Positions 25,844 to 33,951 of a stretch of DNA of 64,000 nt are shown here, in pieces. The notes below the pieces were generated by a model. That model made no database searches and was not told the origin of the DNA. It saw only the letters and a list, made by a program, of their open reading frames with translations. The DNA is taken from contig JAGNKX010000002.1 in the NCBI GenBank assembly GCA_017999915.1, forward strand, positions 62,001 to 126,000. Reading direction: 5' to 3'. Position numbers and translations under genes: made by a program. Position 1 is the stretch's first letter. The number at the start of each line of letters is the position of its first letter. This stretch comes from Spirochaetota bacterium. Its GTDB lineage: Bacteria; Spirochaetota; UBA4802; UBA5550.

Positions 25844-26201
25844 GCGCTGCGCACCCCCCTGGTTATTAGTATAATGTGCGGCGCCCTGTCGAGCGCCCTC
25901 TTCAGTGTATAATATTTAAGAATTTTACAAAATTGCTACACTATTTGTCAAAATCAACTAGTTTTTCAAAATTTTACAATTTTTAATCATCCCGCCCCAC
26001 GGAGGGAGCGTTTGATATGAGATTATACCTCACCCCCTCGGTCCCCCTCTCCCACGGGGAGAGGTGGAGGCCCCCGAAAACATCTTAAATCGAAGCCCTC
26101 TCGCTGTGGGAGAGGGCACGCCGGGGGCGGGGTGAGGGTTGATCCCTTTTATGACAGAGGGGATTGAGTAAGTGCTGTCAGGTTTTATAATTATACCACG
26201 T
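25844..26201. other. 358-base gap between thrS and infC
   Basis: Contains an AT-rich stretch next to infC (about 25905-25990), which could hold an infC promoter, and the family B repeat 26028-26140 just after thrS. No credible open frame. Confidence 0.5.
26028..26140. repeat. GC-rich palindromic repeat, family B copy 3
   Basis: Begins CCTCACCCC and ends GGGGTGAGGG as terminal inverted repeats. Inside, CCCTCTCCC-GGGGAGAGG and CCCTCTC-GAGAGGG form hairpins. It lies between thrS and infC in an otherwise conserved operon. Confidence 0.7.
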
Positions 26202-28163
26202 TTACTGCCTTTTACTATTCACATCCTCGCTAATAAGATTGATCAAGTCATCGACCTTCATGGTAACGGATTTGTTCTCACCCAGCTTCCGTACGGAGAT
26301 CGTGTTTTCCGCCACCTCCTTCTTGCCGATGACGCCGATATAGGGGACCTTCTGGGAGATGGCGTCCCGCACCCGGTAGCCCATGGTCTCGTCGCGGCGG
26401 TCGATCTCGGGCCGGAGTCCCAGCTCAACCATGCGTAGGCGCAGCTTGTCGACCGCCTCCGCCTCATCGTCGGAGACGTTGATGAGCATCACCTGCACCG
26501 GGGCGAGCCATACCGGGAACTTCCCGCCGTAGTGCTCGACCAGGACGCCGATAAAGCGCTCAAGGGAGCCCAGGAGCGCCCGGTGTATCATGTAGGGACG
26601 GTGCTTCTTGCCGTCGGAATCGACATAGGTCAGGTCGAACCGCTCGGGAAGGTTGAAATCGAACTGTATGGTGGAACACTGCCATTCGCGGGCAAGGATG
26701 TCCTTGATCTTGATGTCGATCTTCGGGCCGTAAAAGGCGCCGCCGCCCTCGTCGACCTCGTACTCGATGCCGGCGCGCTTCACCGACGCCTCCAGGGCCT
26801 TGATCGCCTCCTGCCACATCGACTCCTCGCCGACTGACTTTTCGGCCGGGCGGGTCGCCAGGTAGACCTTGAAATCCTCGAACCCGAAGGAGCGCAGCAT
26901 GTAGATGCAGAACTCGAGAACGCGGTCTATCTCGTCGGGCATCTGGTCCGGGCGTACGAAAAGGTGCGCGTCGTCCTGCGTGAAGCCGCGCACCCTGAGG
27001 AGGCCGTGGAGCACGCCGCTCCGCTCATAGCGGTACACGGTGCCCAGCTCGGCCCACCGGAGGGGAAGCTCCCGGTAGGACCAGCCCTTGTTCATGTAGA
27101 TCATTATATGGAAGGGGCAGTTCATCGGCTTGACGTAATATGGCTGACCGTCGATGTCCATGGACGAATACATGTTCTCGGTGTAGAACCCGAGGTGGCC
27201 GCTGGTCTCCCAGAGCTGCGATTTCCCGATATGGGGTGTCGCCACCAGGTCATAGCCGTTCTTGAAGTGCTCCTTGCGCCAGAAATCTTCTATGATGTTC
27301 TTAAGGCACGCGCCCTTGGGGTGCCAGAGCACGAGGCCCGCGCCGGTCTCATCATGGATGGAGTAGAGATTGAGCTCCTTTCCGAGGCGGCGGTGGTCGC
27401 GGCGCTTGGCCTCCTCCAGGAACTCCAGGTGCGCGGCCAGCTGCTTTTTATCGGGGAAGGCTATCCCGTAGATGCGCTGGAGCATCTTGTTCTTCTCGCT
27501 GCCGCGCCAGTAGGCGCCGGCTATGGAGAGAAGCTTCACCGCCTTGATGTACGACGTGCGGGGAACGTGGGGACCGCGGCAGAAGTCGACAAATTCACCC
27601 TGGCGGTATATGGACACGGTGTCGTCTTTCAGATCGCCGATCATTTCCACTTTATAGGTCTCGCCGGCGTCGGAAAAGAGCTTCATGGCGTCGGTCCGCT
27701 TGATATCCTCGCGGCGTATCTCCAGGTCCTCGGCGGCTATCTTCTTCATTTCTTCCTCGATACGGGAGAGGTCTTCAGGCGCGAGGGCGGCTCCCATGTC
27801 GATGTCATAGTAAAACCCGGTCTCGATGGCGGGTCCGATGGCGAATTTAGCGTCCGGGAAGAGGCGCTTCACCGCCTGGGCCATCAGGTGGGACGCCGAG
27901 TGCCAGAACACATCCTTTCCCTCGGGGGAATCGAAGGTGATAGCCTTCAGGGCGGCGTCGCGTTCCACGGCCCGGGAAAGGTCAGCGGGAACGCCGTCAA
28001 TGACCGCGGCCAGGGCCGCGCGTTGGAGGCCGGGGCTGATCTTCCCGAGAATGCTGTGGGCAGACTCGCCGCTGTCGGCCCTGAGGGTCGACGCGTCCGG
28101 CAATGTAATGGTGATCTGGCTGGCCAACGATCCACTCCGTGTAAAGGCGTTTTCCGGAGACAC
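26202..28163 (-). CDS. thrS: threonyl-tRNA synthetase
   Basis: Charges tRNA-Thr; 653 residues from GTG 28163, which has AGGGGG shortly upstream. Domains: TGS (about 15-78), editing/SAD domain with HSASHLMAQAVKRLF and the CRGPH motif, class II core with GMNCPFH-type segment MNCPFHIMIY and RVRGFTQDDAH, and the anticodon-binding domain (about 540-645, PVQVMLINVSD). A tRNA-Val gene lies 95 bases upstream on the same strand and infC follows downstream. Confidence 0.97.
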   Translation of the reverse strand: MSPENAFTRSGSLASQITITLPDASTLRADSGESAHSILGKISPGLQRAALAAVIDGVPADLSRAVERDAALKAITFDSPEGKDVFWHSASHLMAQAVKRLFPDAKFAIGPAIETGFYYDIDMGAALAPEDLSRIEEEMKKIAAEDLEIRREDIKRTDAMKLFSDAGETYKVEMIGDLKDDTVSIYRQGEFVDFCRGPHVPRTSYIKAVKLLSIAGAYWRGSEKNKMLQRIYGIAFPDKKQLAAHLEFLEEAKRRDHRRLGKELNLYSIHDETGAGLVLWHPKGACLKNIIEDFWRKEHFKNGYDLVATPHIGKSQLWETSGHLGFYTENMYSSMDIDGQPYYVKPMNCPFHIMIYMNKGWSYRELPLRWAELGTVYRYERSGVLHGLLRVRGFTQDDAHLFVRPDQMPDEIDRVLEFCIYMLRSFGFEDFKVYLATRPAEKSVGEESMWQEAIKALEASVKRAGIEYEVDEGGGAFYGPKIDIKIKDILAREWQCSTIQFDFNLPERFDLTYVDSDGKKHRPYMIHRALLGSLERFIGVLVEHYGGKFPVWLAPVQVMLINVSDDEAEAVDKLRLRMVELGLRPEIDRRDETMGYRVRDAISQKVPYIGVIGKKEVAENTISVRKLGENKSVTMKVDDLINLISEDVNSKRQ

Positions 28164-28257
28164 AAAACCCCCTCAAGGTCCCCGGTGTCACCTGATGCTT
28201 GCGGCTTTCACGTCGGGGGGATCGAGGGGGTACGGAAACAATAATCCCGTCTGTCTG

Positions 28258-28332
28258 TGGGCGATGCTGGGATCGAACCAGTGACCTCCTGCGTGTCGAG
28301 CAGGCGCTCTAACCAAGCTGAGCTAATCGCCC
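28258..28332 (-). tRNA. tRNA-Val, anticodon GAC
   Basis: The minus strand folds as a cloverleaf: acceptor stem GGGCGAT / ATCGCCC, D-arm GCTCAGCTTGGTTAGAGC, anticodon stem CCTGC / GCAGG with loop TCGACAC (anticodon GAC), and T-arm with GGTTCGATCCC. CCA is not encoded. Two oddities: position 33 reads C instead of the near-universal U, and the first T-stem pair is A-C. It is just upstream of thrS and may share its transcript. Confidence 0.9.
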
Positions 28333-28376
28333 GATGGTGTGAAACCATCTGCTTCACAAATTATGGTTACTATTTT

Positions 28377-28742
28377 TTAGTAACGGCCATTGTCAACAAT
28401 TTTTTTATATACTTCCTGCTCCGGCTGATGGGTGAATATCACCACCGCCGTTACGCCTTCCTCATTGTTCAGAACCCTCAGGACCCTCCCCTTACGGTGA
28501 AGGCGGAATGATATCTCGGGGTTTTCGGAAAGCAGCCGGACACCGTTTCCGACGGAGCGCTCGGTGACATACTTCTTATACTCGTCGTTGACCAGGAGGG
28601 ACGCACCGCCCTCGGAGATATCGCGGAGGACACAGGTGATCGCCTTGTCCCTGAGGAAGAACCGCTTCATGACGAGCGTCACGGAAAACCCGGTTTTCTT
28701 CGCGGAGAACCTGGTGCGCGGTGATGTGCGCCTCTCCTTCAT
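28377..28742 (-). CDS. PilZ domain protein
   Basis: 121 residues from ATG 28742, with AGGAG 10 bases upstream. The RRTSPRTRFS start gives an R-x3-R-type motif and VLRDISEGGASLLV gives the D-x-S-x2-G part, together the c-di-GMP-binding signature of PilZ domains. It is probably a single-domain c-di-GMP effector. Its gene ends just upstream of the tRNA-Val gene on the same strand. Confidence 0.8.
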   Translation of the reverse strand: MKERRTSPRTRFSAKKTGFSVTLVMKRFFLRDKAITCVLRDISEGGASLLVNDEYKKYVTERSVGNGVRLLSENPEISFRLHRKGRVLRVLNNEEGVTAVVIFTHQPEQEVYKKIVDNGRY

Positions 28743-28851
28743 AGCGTGCCGGCTCCTTGTACGCCCATAACCATGGGCCAACAACATGAAAAAAGCAAAC
28801 TCTTTTTCCGGCAGGGGAAAAAAAAGGAGGACGGCTTGAGCGGATGGCTGA

Positions 28852-29469
28852 TTATTCGCCGAGTTGTATGGCGCGTTTGATCTTGCTGGATTCGAGCCGC
28901 GAGGAACTGTCTTTATACAATTCGAGGCGATATACCAGGGCCAGGTAATAGGAATAGTACTGCTTTATAACATCCCTGCGGGAATCCGGCCTTTCCAGAT
29001 CGGAAAGGGTGAATTTCTCCTTCTGGCCGGTATTGTTTTCATATTCTATGGTCAGCGACCCGAGGTCGCCGCTGTCCGGTGCGGTGGCGGTAATGGTCTT
29101 CAATTCACGGACCTGGGTGGTCATGTTGAACTGGTAATACTTGAACGCGATCTTCGAGACTCGGCCCTGGGCCGAGTGGATTTCAGCCCTTTTATTGCAC
29201 AGCAGGAACACCCGGTCCACCAGGTCGTACCTGTTGTCCTTGCTTATCGTGATCGAGTATTTTCCCTCGTCATCGGGCTTGAGCTTGAGGGCCTGGATGA
29301 CGTCGGCGAGGCGCTTGTAGAGCTGGGGGACCCGCTCGTCCCTGGTATACTCTTCACCGGCCTTATTCCCCGCCTGCTTCCGGGGCGCTTCTTTTTCCTG
29401 GGAAAAGGCGATTCCCCACCCCAGGATGACCGCGCAGACGATGCTATATATGACGACTTTCTTCATCAT
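28852..29469 (-). CDS. secreted protein of unknown function
   Basis: 205 residues with a signal peptide (KKVVIYSIVCAVILGWGIAFS, cut likely before QEKE). The mature part is charged, with a central region of possible beta strands (KYSITISKDNRYDLVDRVFLL, IAFKYYQFNMTTQVRELKTITA) and helical ends. No family recognised. AGG precedes the start. It is divergent from the crotonase gene and upstream of the PilZ gene by 109 bases. Confidence 0.6.
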   Translation of the reverse strand: MMKKVVIYSIVCAVILGWGIAFSQEKEAPRKQAGNKAGEEYTRDERVPQLYKRLADVIQALKLKPDDEGKYSITISKDNRYDLVDRVFLLCNKRAEIHSAQGRVSKIAFKYYQFNMTTQVRELKTITATAPDSGDLGSLTIEYENNTGQKEKFTLSDLERPDSRRDVIKQYYSYYLALVYRLELYKDSSSRLESSKIKRAIQLGE

Positions 29470-29626
29470 TGTGACCTTTTGATAATTATCGGTATATCTG
29501 ATGCGGCGAATATCAATAAAAATTGTCCCTGGCGACTATTTTTTCCTTGTCTAAAATGGCGCCGCCATGGGGAGATGAAGGGCGGCACCCCGCCGGAGGA
29601 TTATCCTACAACAAAGGAGAACAATC

Positions 29627-30397
29627 ATGCTACAACAACGGACCGAAGACAACATAATCATCGCCACCTTTGACGATGGGATCACCAATACAATAACCGA
29701 AGACGTCATCGATACCCTGGCCGCGATCATCAAAGAGGTCAACGGGAACAACGACATCAAGGGGCTCGTCCTGACCGGCGCCGGCAAGGCCTTCTGCTCC
29801 GGCTTCGACCTTCCCATGTTCCTGGCCTTCAAGGACCTGAAGGAGGTGATCGCCTTCTTCGAAAAGGAGGAGGAGGTCCTCATCAACCTGTTCATGTGCA
29901 AAAAGCCGGTGGTGGCCGCCTGGAACGGCGCGGCCGTGGCCGGGGGATTCATCTTCTCCATGGCCGCCGACTACCGCCTCGTCAAGAACCACCCGAAGAT
30001 CAAGCTCGGCATGAACGAGATCAAGATCGGCCTGGGCCTCTCCATCGTGCAGACCGAGGTCATACGCTTCGGCATGGACAGCGACAGGAAATACCGCGAC
30101 CTGATGTACAACGGCGACATGTATGACGTTACCGGGGCGAAGGAGTTCGGCATCGTGGACGAGGTCATTGAAGAGGACCGGCTTATCCCCCGGGCCAAGG
30201 AGATCGTCTGCAAGTGGATCGACAATCCGGGCCGCGCCTTCATGATGCTCAAGTATTCCATGCGCAAACCCTACGAAGACCGCATGCGCCAGCGCCTGAA
30301 AGACGAGGACTGGCAGTCGGGCTTCAACATCATGTTCGACCCGCAGACGCGCAAGTTCCTCGAACTGGGCGCGATGATGCAGCATCCTAAGAAATAG
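29627..30397 (+). CDS. enoyl-CoA hydratase/isomerase family protein
   Basis: Crotonase-fold protein, 256 residues, acting on an acyl-CoA; the reaction cannot be assigned. The oxyanion-hole segments GAGKAFCSGFDL and NGAAVAGGF are present, but the usual catalytic Glu pair of hydratases is not obvious (region ELGMNEIKIGL-like: KLGMNEIKIGLG). AGGAG is well placed before ATG. It is first gene of the plus-strand block, divergent from the secreted protein; a hairpin follows the stop. Confidence 0.85.
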   Translation: MLQQRTEDNIIIATFDDGITNTITEDVIDTLAAIIKEVNGNNDIKGLVLTGAGKAFCSGFDLPMFLAFKDLKEVIAFFEKEEEVLINLFMCKKPVVAAWNGAAVAGGFIFSMAADYRLVKNHPKIKLGMNEIKIGLGLSIVQTEVIRFGMDSDRKYRDLMYNGDMYDVTGAKEFGIVDEVIEEDRLIPRAKEIVCKWIDNPGRAFMMLKYSMRKPYEDRMRQRLKDEDWQSGFNIMFDPQTRKFLELGAMMQHPKK

Positions 30398-30403
30398 CTA
30401 TTT

Positions 30404-30470
30404 GCGAGGGCAAGAGGGCTACGCGCCCTCTCACCCTCGCGCTCCCTCTCACCCCGCGCCTGCGGCGGGT
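30404..30470. repeat. nested hairpin after crotonase gene, family B-like copy 4
   Basis: GCGAGGG / CCCTCGC encloses AGAGGGC / GCCCTCT (30404-30440), starting 7 bases after the stop; CCCTCTCACCCC continues the family B theme. No T-run follows, so termination would need Rho or processing. Confidence 0.55.
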
Positions 30471-30502
30471 TAATCTTTAACTAAGAAAATATTACCACTG
30501 TT

Positions 30503-30634
30503 CGTCGATCGTATGCAGCATCCTGCAGACGATCGACGCCCGCGTCATCCATGACGCGGGTATTTATAAAATACTTATAACAACGAGTCGCCGGGCACGA
30601 GGGCCGGCGTCGCGAGGATGCCACAGGAGGTGGC
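30503..30634. repeat. GGA-hairpin cluster, third copy
   Basis: 30503-30538 is a long hairpin (CGTCGATCGT / ACGATCGACG plus inner TGCAG / CTGCA). 30539-30562 contains CCCGCGTCAT / ATGACGCGGG. Both show GGA at the tip on the minus strand (GCAGGATGC, CATGGATG). 30620-30634 is GCCACAGGAGGTGGC, with GGA in the loop on the plus strand. Confidence 0.5.
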
Positions 30635-30784
30635 TTCCGGAGCGAAAGGCGTAATACTTTTATGGCCATCGCCTTAAAACGAACAATCAACTCAAGCTTT
30701 CAAAAACAGATAAACATGAAATTATAAATAACTTTAAGAAGTGAGCCTCCGCCGGCGATTGAGGCGGCGCGGGTGATGGGGGCC

Positions 30785-30830
30785 CGGGGGGCCATAGCCC
30801 CGGGTTTAAACCCGGGGCTATGGCCCCCCG
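30785..30830. repeat. 46-base perfect palindrome with TTTAAA core
   Basis: Every base from 30785 to 30830 pairs across the centre 30807/30808. The centre is CCCGGGTTTAAACCCGGG and the arms continue as CCATAGC on one side and GCTATGG on the other. It is 147 bases upstream of ribH. Shares its GGGTTTAAACCC centre with the palindrome at 6155-6174. Confidence 0.85.
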
Positions 30831-30977
30831 CAAAATATTCCCGACCCGCATCCGGGTCACTCCCCTACCCCGGGCCGGGGTCAATGTAAAAAATGGCTTG
30901 ACGGAAAGGCAAAATGCCGATGATTTCTGTAAAGGCATGTCATTCCGTGCCCCAACATAAACAACAAGGCAACAATC

Positions 30978-31442
30978 ATGAAACTGATAGAAGGCAAAAT
31001 CGACGCGACCGGGCTCAAGGTGGCCATTGTCGTTTCCCGCTTCAACGAATTCATCACCAACAAGCTCCTGGGCGGGGCCATGGACTGCCTGAAGCGGAAC
31101 AACGCCAGCGAGGACGATATCACCGTGGCCTGGGTGCCGGGCTCCTTCGAGATCCCGGCGGTGACCCGGGTCCTGGCTGCCTCCAAGAAGTACGACGCGA
31201 TCATCTGCCTGGGCGCCGTCATCCGGGGCTCCACGCCGCACTTCGACTACGTCGCTGCCGAGGTCTCGAAAGGCGTCGCCAGCATAAGCCTCAGCGCCAC
31301 GATCCCGGTGATATTCGGCGTCCTTACGACGGACACCATAGAGCAGGCCATTGAGCGGGCCGGCACCAAATCGGGAAACAAGGGCTTCGACGCAGCCATG
31401 TCCGCCATCGAGATGGCGAATCTATACAAACAAATAGGATAA
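30978..31442 (+). CDS. ribH: 6,7-dimethyl-8-ribityllumazine synthase
   Basis: Penultimate step of riboflavin synthesis; forms icosahedral or pentameric shells. 154 residues with [42 protein letters not shown] and the [17 protein letters not shown] stretch, all canonical. Its stop TAA overlaps the nusB ATG by one base (TAATG), a common ribH-nusB arrangement. No other riboflavin genes are in the window. Confidence 0.96.
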   Translation: MKLIEGKIDATGLKVAIVVSRFNEFITNKLLGGAMDCLKRNNASEDDITVAWVPGSFEIPAVTRVLAASKKYDAIICLGAVIRGSTPHFDYVAAEVSKGVASISLSATIPVIFGVLTTDTIEQAIERAGTKSGNKGFDAAMSAIEMANLYKQIG

Positions 31443-31870
31443 TGGGCCACAGACGGAAAGCCAGGGAATTTGCCCTCCAGGGCCTGTACATGTACGAGAT
31501 TTCAGCGGCCCCCGTTGAAACGCTTACCAGGCTCGAGTGGGTCGAGAACCCAATCCCCGATGGCATCCGTGACTTCGCGGTCACGCTCATTGAAGGATCC
31601 ATCACGAACATCGGCGAAATCGACGAGCTCATAATCAAGTACTCGAAAAACTGGAAATTCGAACGCCTGAGCGCGGTGGACAAGTCCATACTCAGGATCT
31701 CAATCTATGCCATGCTCTTCCTCAAGGACATCCCCGTTATCATCACCATCAATGAAGGCATTGAGCTGGGGAAAATCTACGGCGGCGAAAGCTCCGGCCA
31801 GTTCATCAACGGCATCCTTGACGCGGTGCGGAAACAGGAGCTGCGGGAAGAGCAACAGGAGCGCCAGTGA
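31442..31870 (+). CDS. nusB: transcription antitermination protein NusB
   Basis: Binds boxA RNA with NusE in rRNA antitermination. 142 residues with the all-helical NusB fold: RRKAREFALQGLYMYEIS at the start, the LSAVDKSILRISIYAML core and NEGIELGKIYGGESSGQFINGILD near the end. Translationally coupled to ribH and, by a TGATG overlap, to the next gene. Confidence 0.95.
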   Translation: MGHRRKAREFALQGLYMYEISAAPVETLTRLEWVENPIPDGIRDFAVTLIEGSITNIGEIDELIIKYSKNWKFERLSAVDKSILRISIYAMLFLKDIPVIITINEGIELGKIYGGESSGQFINGILDAVRKQELREEQQERQ

Positions 31871-33951
31871 TGCAGGATAAAAGGACCCCCCCCCTGACGG
31901 GAACACCGGTGGACCCTGAAGACGGGCACCGGCATAAGAACAGGATCTTCGGCATACGGGCGGAGAATGCCGGGGCGCCCGACATGGTCGAGGGAATCGA
32001 AACGGAACCGGCCCCTGGTAAAAAGAAATTCGACAAGATTCCTATCATCATCGTCTCCATCGTGGCGGCGTTCCTGGTCATCGGCGTCCTGGTGCTCACG
32101 CAATTCGTCTATAAAAAGCCTTCCCCGTTCACTTCATCAAAGAGCGGCCCCGCCTCCCTCTTTGACGGGGACCGGAGCGTGGACAACCTCACTTCCGACA
32201 ACCCCGGCATCAAGCGGGGCAAAGAGAGCTACTCCCGCGGATACCTGACCGACGCGATCAGCGAATTCAACGCCGTCGTGGAATCGGACGCCCCGGACCG
32301 CGACAAGGCCATCGCCCTCACCTACCTGGGCATGATCAGCGACGACAAGGGCGATTACGACAAGGCCGTTGATTTCTACACCCGGGCCCTCTCCTACGAC
32401 AAGAAGAACCCGGACATATACAAGAACCTCTCCATGACGTACCGCCACAAGAAGGACTTCGACAAGGCCCTGGAAACCGCGGAGAAATCGGCATCGATCA
32501 ACGCGGACGATACGGAATCGAAGATACTCCTGGGCAACATCTACTACGAGACCGGCAAGTACGACGAGGCGGTTGCGGCCTACCGCGATGTGCTGGAGAA
32601 GTCCCCGGACAACGCCCGGGTCCTCTACAACATGGGCTCCGCCCTGATGCAGAAGGGGGACGAATTCGCCGCCATGGAATATTTCAAGAAGGCGGGCGCC
32701 GCGGACCGCATCGGCGAAGTGGCCCACAAGGCCTATTCCCGGCTGGGGGTGATTTACACGGAGCGCAAGGATTTCGCCGAGGCCGAGAAATACCTCAAGG
32801 AAGCCGCGGCCATCAGGCCCAACGACGCGCTGAACCATTACAACCTGGGCATCGCCTACCTGCGGCAGAAAAAGACCGCGGAGGCGATGGAAGAGCTTTC
32901 CAAGGCCGAGTCGCTGGGGGAAAACGACGCGGCCATGCTGGAGGGCATCGGCGAAGCCTATTTCTCGATGAAAAACTACGACAAGAGCCTCGAGCTCTAC
33001 AACAGGGTCAGGAAAACGAACGAGCGCAACGTGAAGATACTGTCGCGCATCGCCGAGATCCATTATGAAAAGGGCGATCTCGACAACGCCTACGAGCTGT
33101 ACCGGAAGATCACGGTGCTGGAGCCGGCCACGGAGAACGCCCGCGTGGCCTACCTGAACATGGGAAACATCATGGACGACGCGCAGCGCTTCGATGACGC
33201 CATCGAGGCGTACCAGAAGGCGCTGGCCATAAGCCCCAAGGACGACGCGGCTTTTTACAACCTGGGTATCGCCTACAAGCACGCCGGCAAGCCGGAGCTG
33301 GCCATCACCGCGTGGCGGAAGGCGTCGGAGCTCGACGCCGCCGACCCGGCTCCCCTGGTCGCCATCGCCGACTACTATTACGAGCGCGGGCACTACGACC
33401 TGGCGGAGACGGAGTACCGGAAGATAGCGGGACGGTGGCCCCAGATACAGGAGCCCCACTTCAAGATGGGCACCATGTACTACAAGCGGGGCAATTACGA
33501 TTACGCCATGAACGCCTACAACAAGGTCATCGAGATAGATCCCCGGTCCGACCTCGGACGGAAGGCCCTCATCAACAAGGCCATCCTCGTTTCGAAGGAC
33601 GCCAAAAACCCGGAAAGCCTTGAGAAATCGATGAACCTCGTGCAGAAGGCCCTTGTCATGGAGCCGGAGGACAAGGACGCCCTTTTCGCCCTGGGCATCA
33701 TCTACATGAAAAAAGAGATGTACGATAACGCCATGGACACTTTCTACCAGGTCGTCAAGGGCTCGAACGAGCCGAAGATGACGGCCGACGCGTACAACAA
33801 TATAGGCAAGTGCCACTTCAAGAAACGCCAGTACAAGAAGGCCCTGCAGGCCTTCACGCGGGGCATTGACGAGGACCCCTCAAACGAAGAAATAAGAATG
33901 AACCGCAAGGCGGCATCGCAGGCCTACGAGGCGGAGATAGGCAGGGACTGA
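31870..33951 (+). CDS. large membrane-anchored TPR protein
   Basis: About 693 residues from ATG 31870 (TGATG overlap with nusB; GTG 31867 also possible). A cytoplasmic ~55-residue N-terminus and one membrane helix (about 57-78, IPIIIVSIVAAFLVIGVLVLT) precede about fifteen tetratricopeptide repeats running to the end (for example AEKYLKEAAAIRPNDALNHY, FDDAIEAYQKALAISPKDDA). It is a protein-interaction scaffold facing the periplasm; partners unknown. Coupled to the dGTPase gene by another TGATG. Confidence 0.85.
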   Translation: MQDKRTPPLTGTPVDPEDGHRHKNRIFGIRAENAGAPDMVEGIETEPAPGKKKFDKIPIIIVSIVAAFLVIGVLVLTQFVYKKPSPFTSSKSGPASLFDGDRSVDNLTSDNPGIKRGKESYSRGYLTDAISEFNAVVESDAPDRDKAIALTYLGMISDDKGDYDKAVDFYTRALSYDKKNPDIYKNLSMTYRHKKDFDKALETAEKSASINADDTESKILLGNIYYETGKYDEAVAAYRDVLEKSPDNARVLYNMGSALMQKGDEFAAMEYFKKAGAADRIGEVAHKAYSRLGVIYTERKDFAEAEKYLKEAAAIRPNDALNHYNLGIAYLRQKKTAEAMEELSKAESLGENDAAMLEGIGEAYFSMKNYDKSLELYNRVRKTNERNVKILSRIAEIHYEKGDLDNAYELYRKITVLEPATENARVAYLNMGNIMDDAQRFDDAIEAYQKALAISPKDDAAFYNLGIAYKHAGKPELAITAWRKASELDAADPAPLVAIADYYYERGHYDLAETEYRKIAGRWPQIQEPHFKMGTMYYKRGNYDYAMNAYNKVIEIDPRSDLGRKALINKAILVSKDAKNPESLEKSMNLVQKALVMEPEDKDALFALGIIYMKKEMYDNAMDTFYQVVKGSNEPKMTADAYNNIGKCHFKKRQYKKALQAFTRGIDEDPSNEEIRMNRKAASQAYEAEIGRD

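Larger units (their letters stand above)
30398..30977. other. 580-base gap rich in hairpins and palindromes upstream of ribH
   Basis: Holds a family B repeat/hairpin (30404-30470), a GGA-hairpin cluster (30503-30634), a 46-base perfect palindrome (30785-30830) and a GACCCG-CGGGTC stem. I looked for an FMN riboswitch before ribH and did not see its conserved core. No credible gene. Confidence 0.6.

Noticed and set aside
12411-30470. Family B GC-rich repeats as a CRISPR array
   Set aside because: The copies are isolated, unequal and without regular spacers or cas genes.
30690-30977. FMN riboswitch before ribH
   Set aside because: The conserved aptamer core was not found; the gap holds palindromes instead.
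32137-33816. 559-codon minus-strand frame opposite the TPR gene
   Set aside because: Shadow of repeated GC-rich codons on the other strand.
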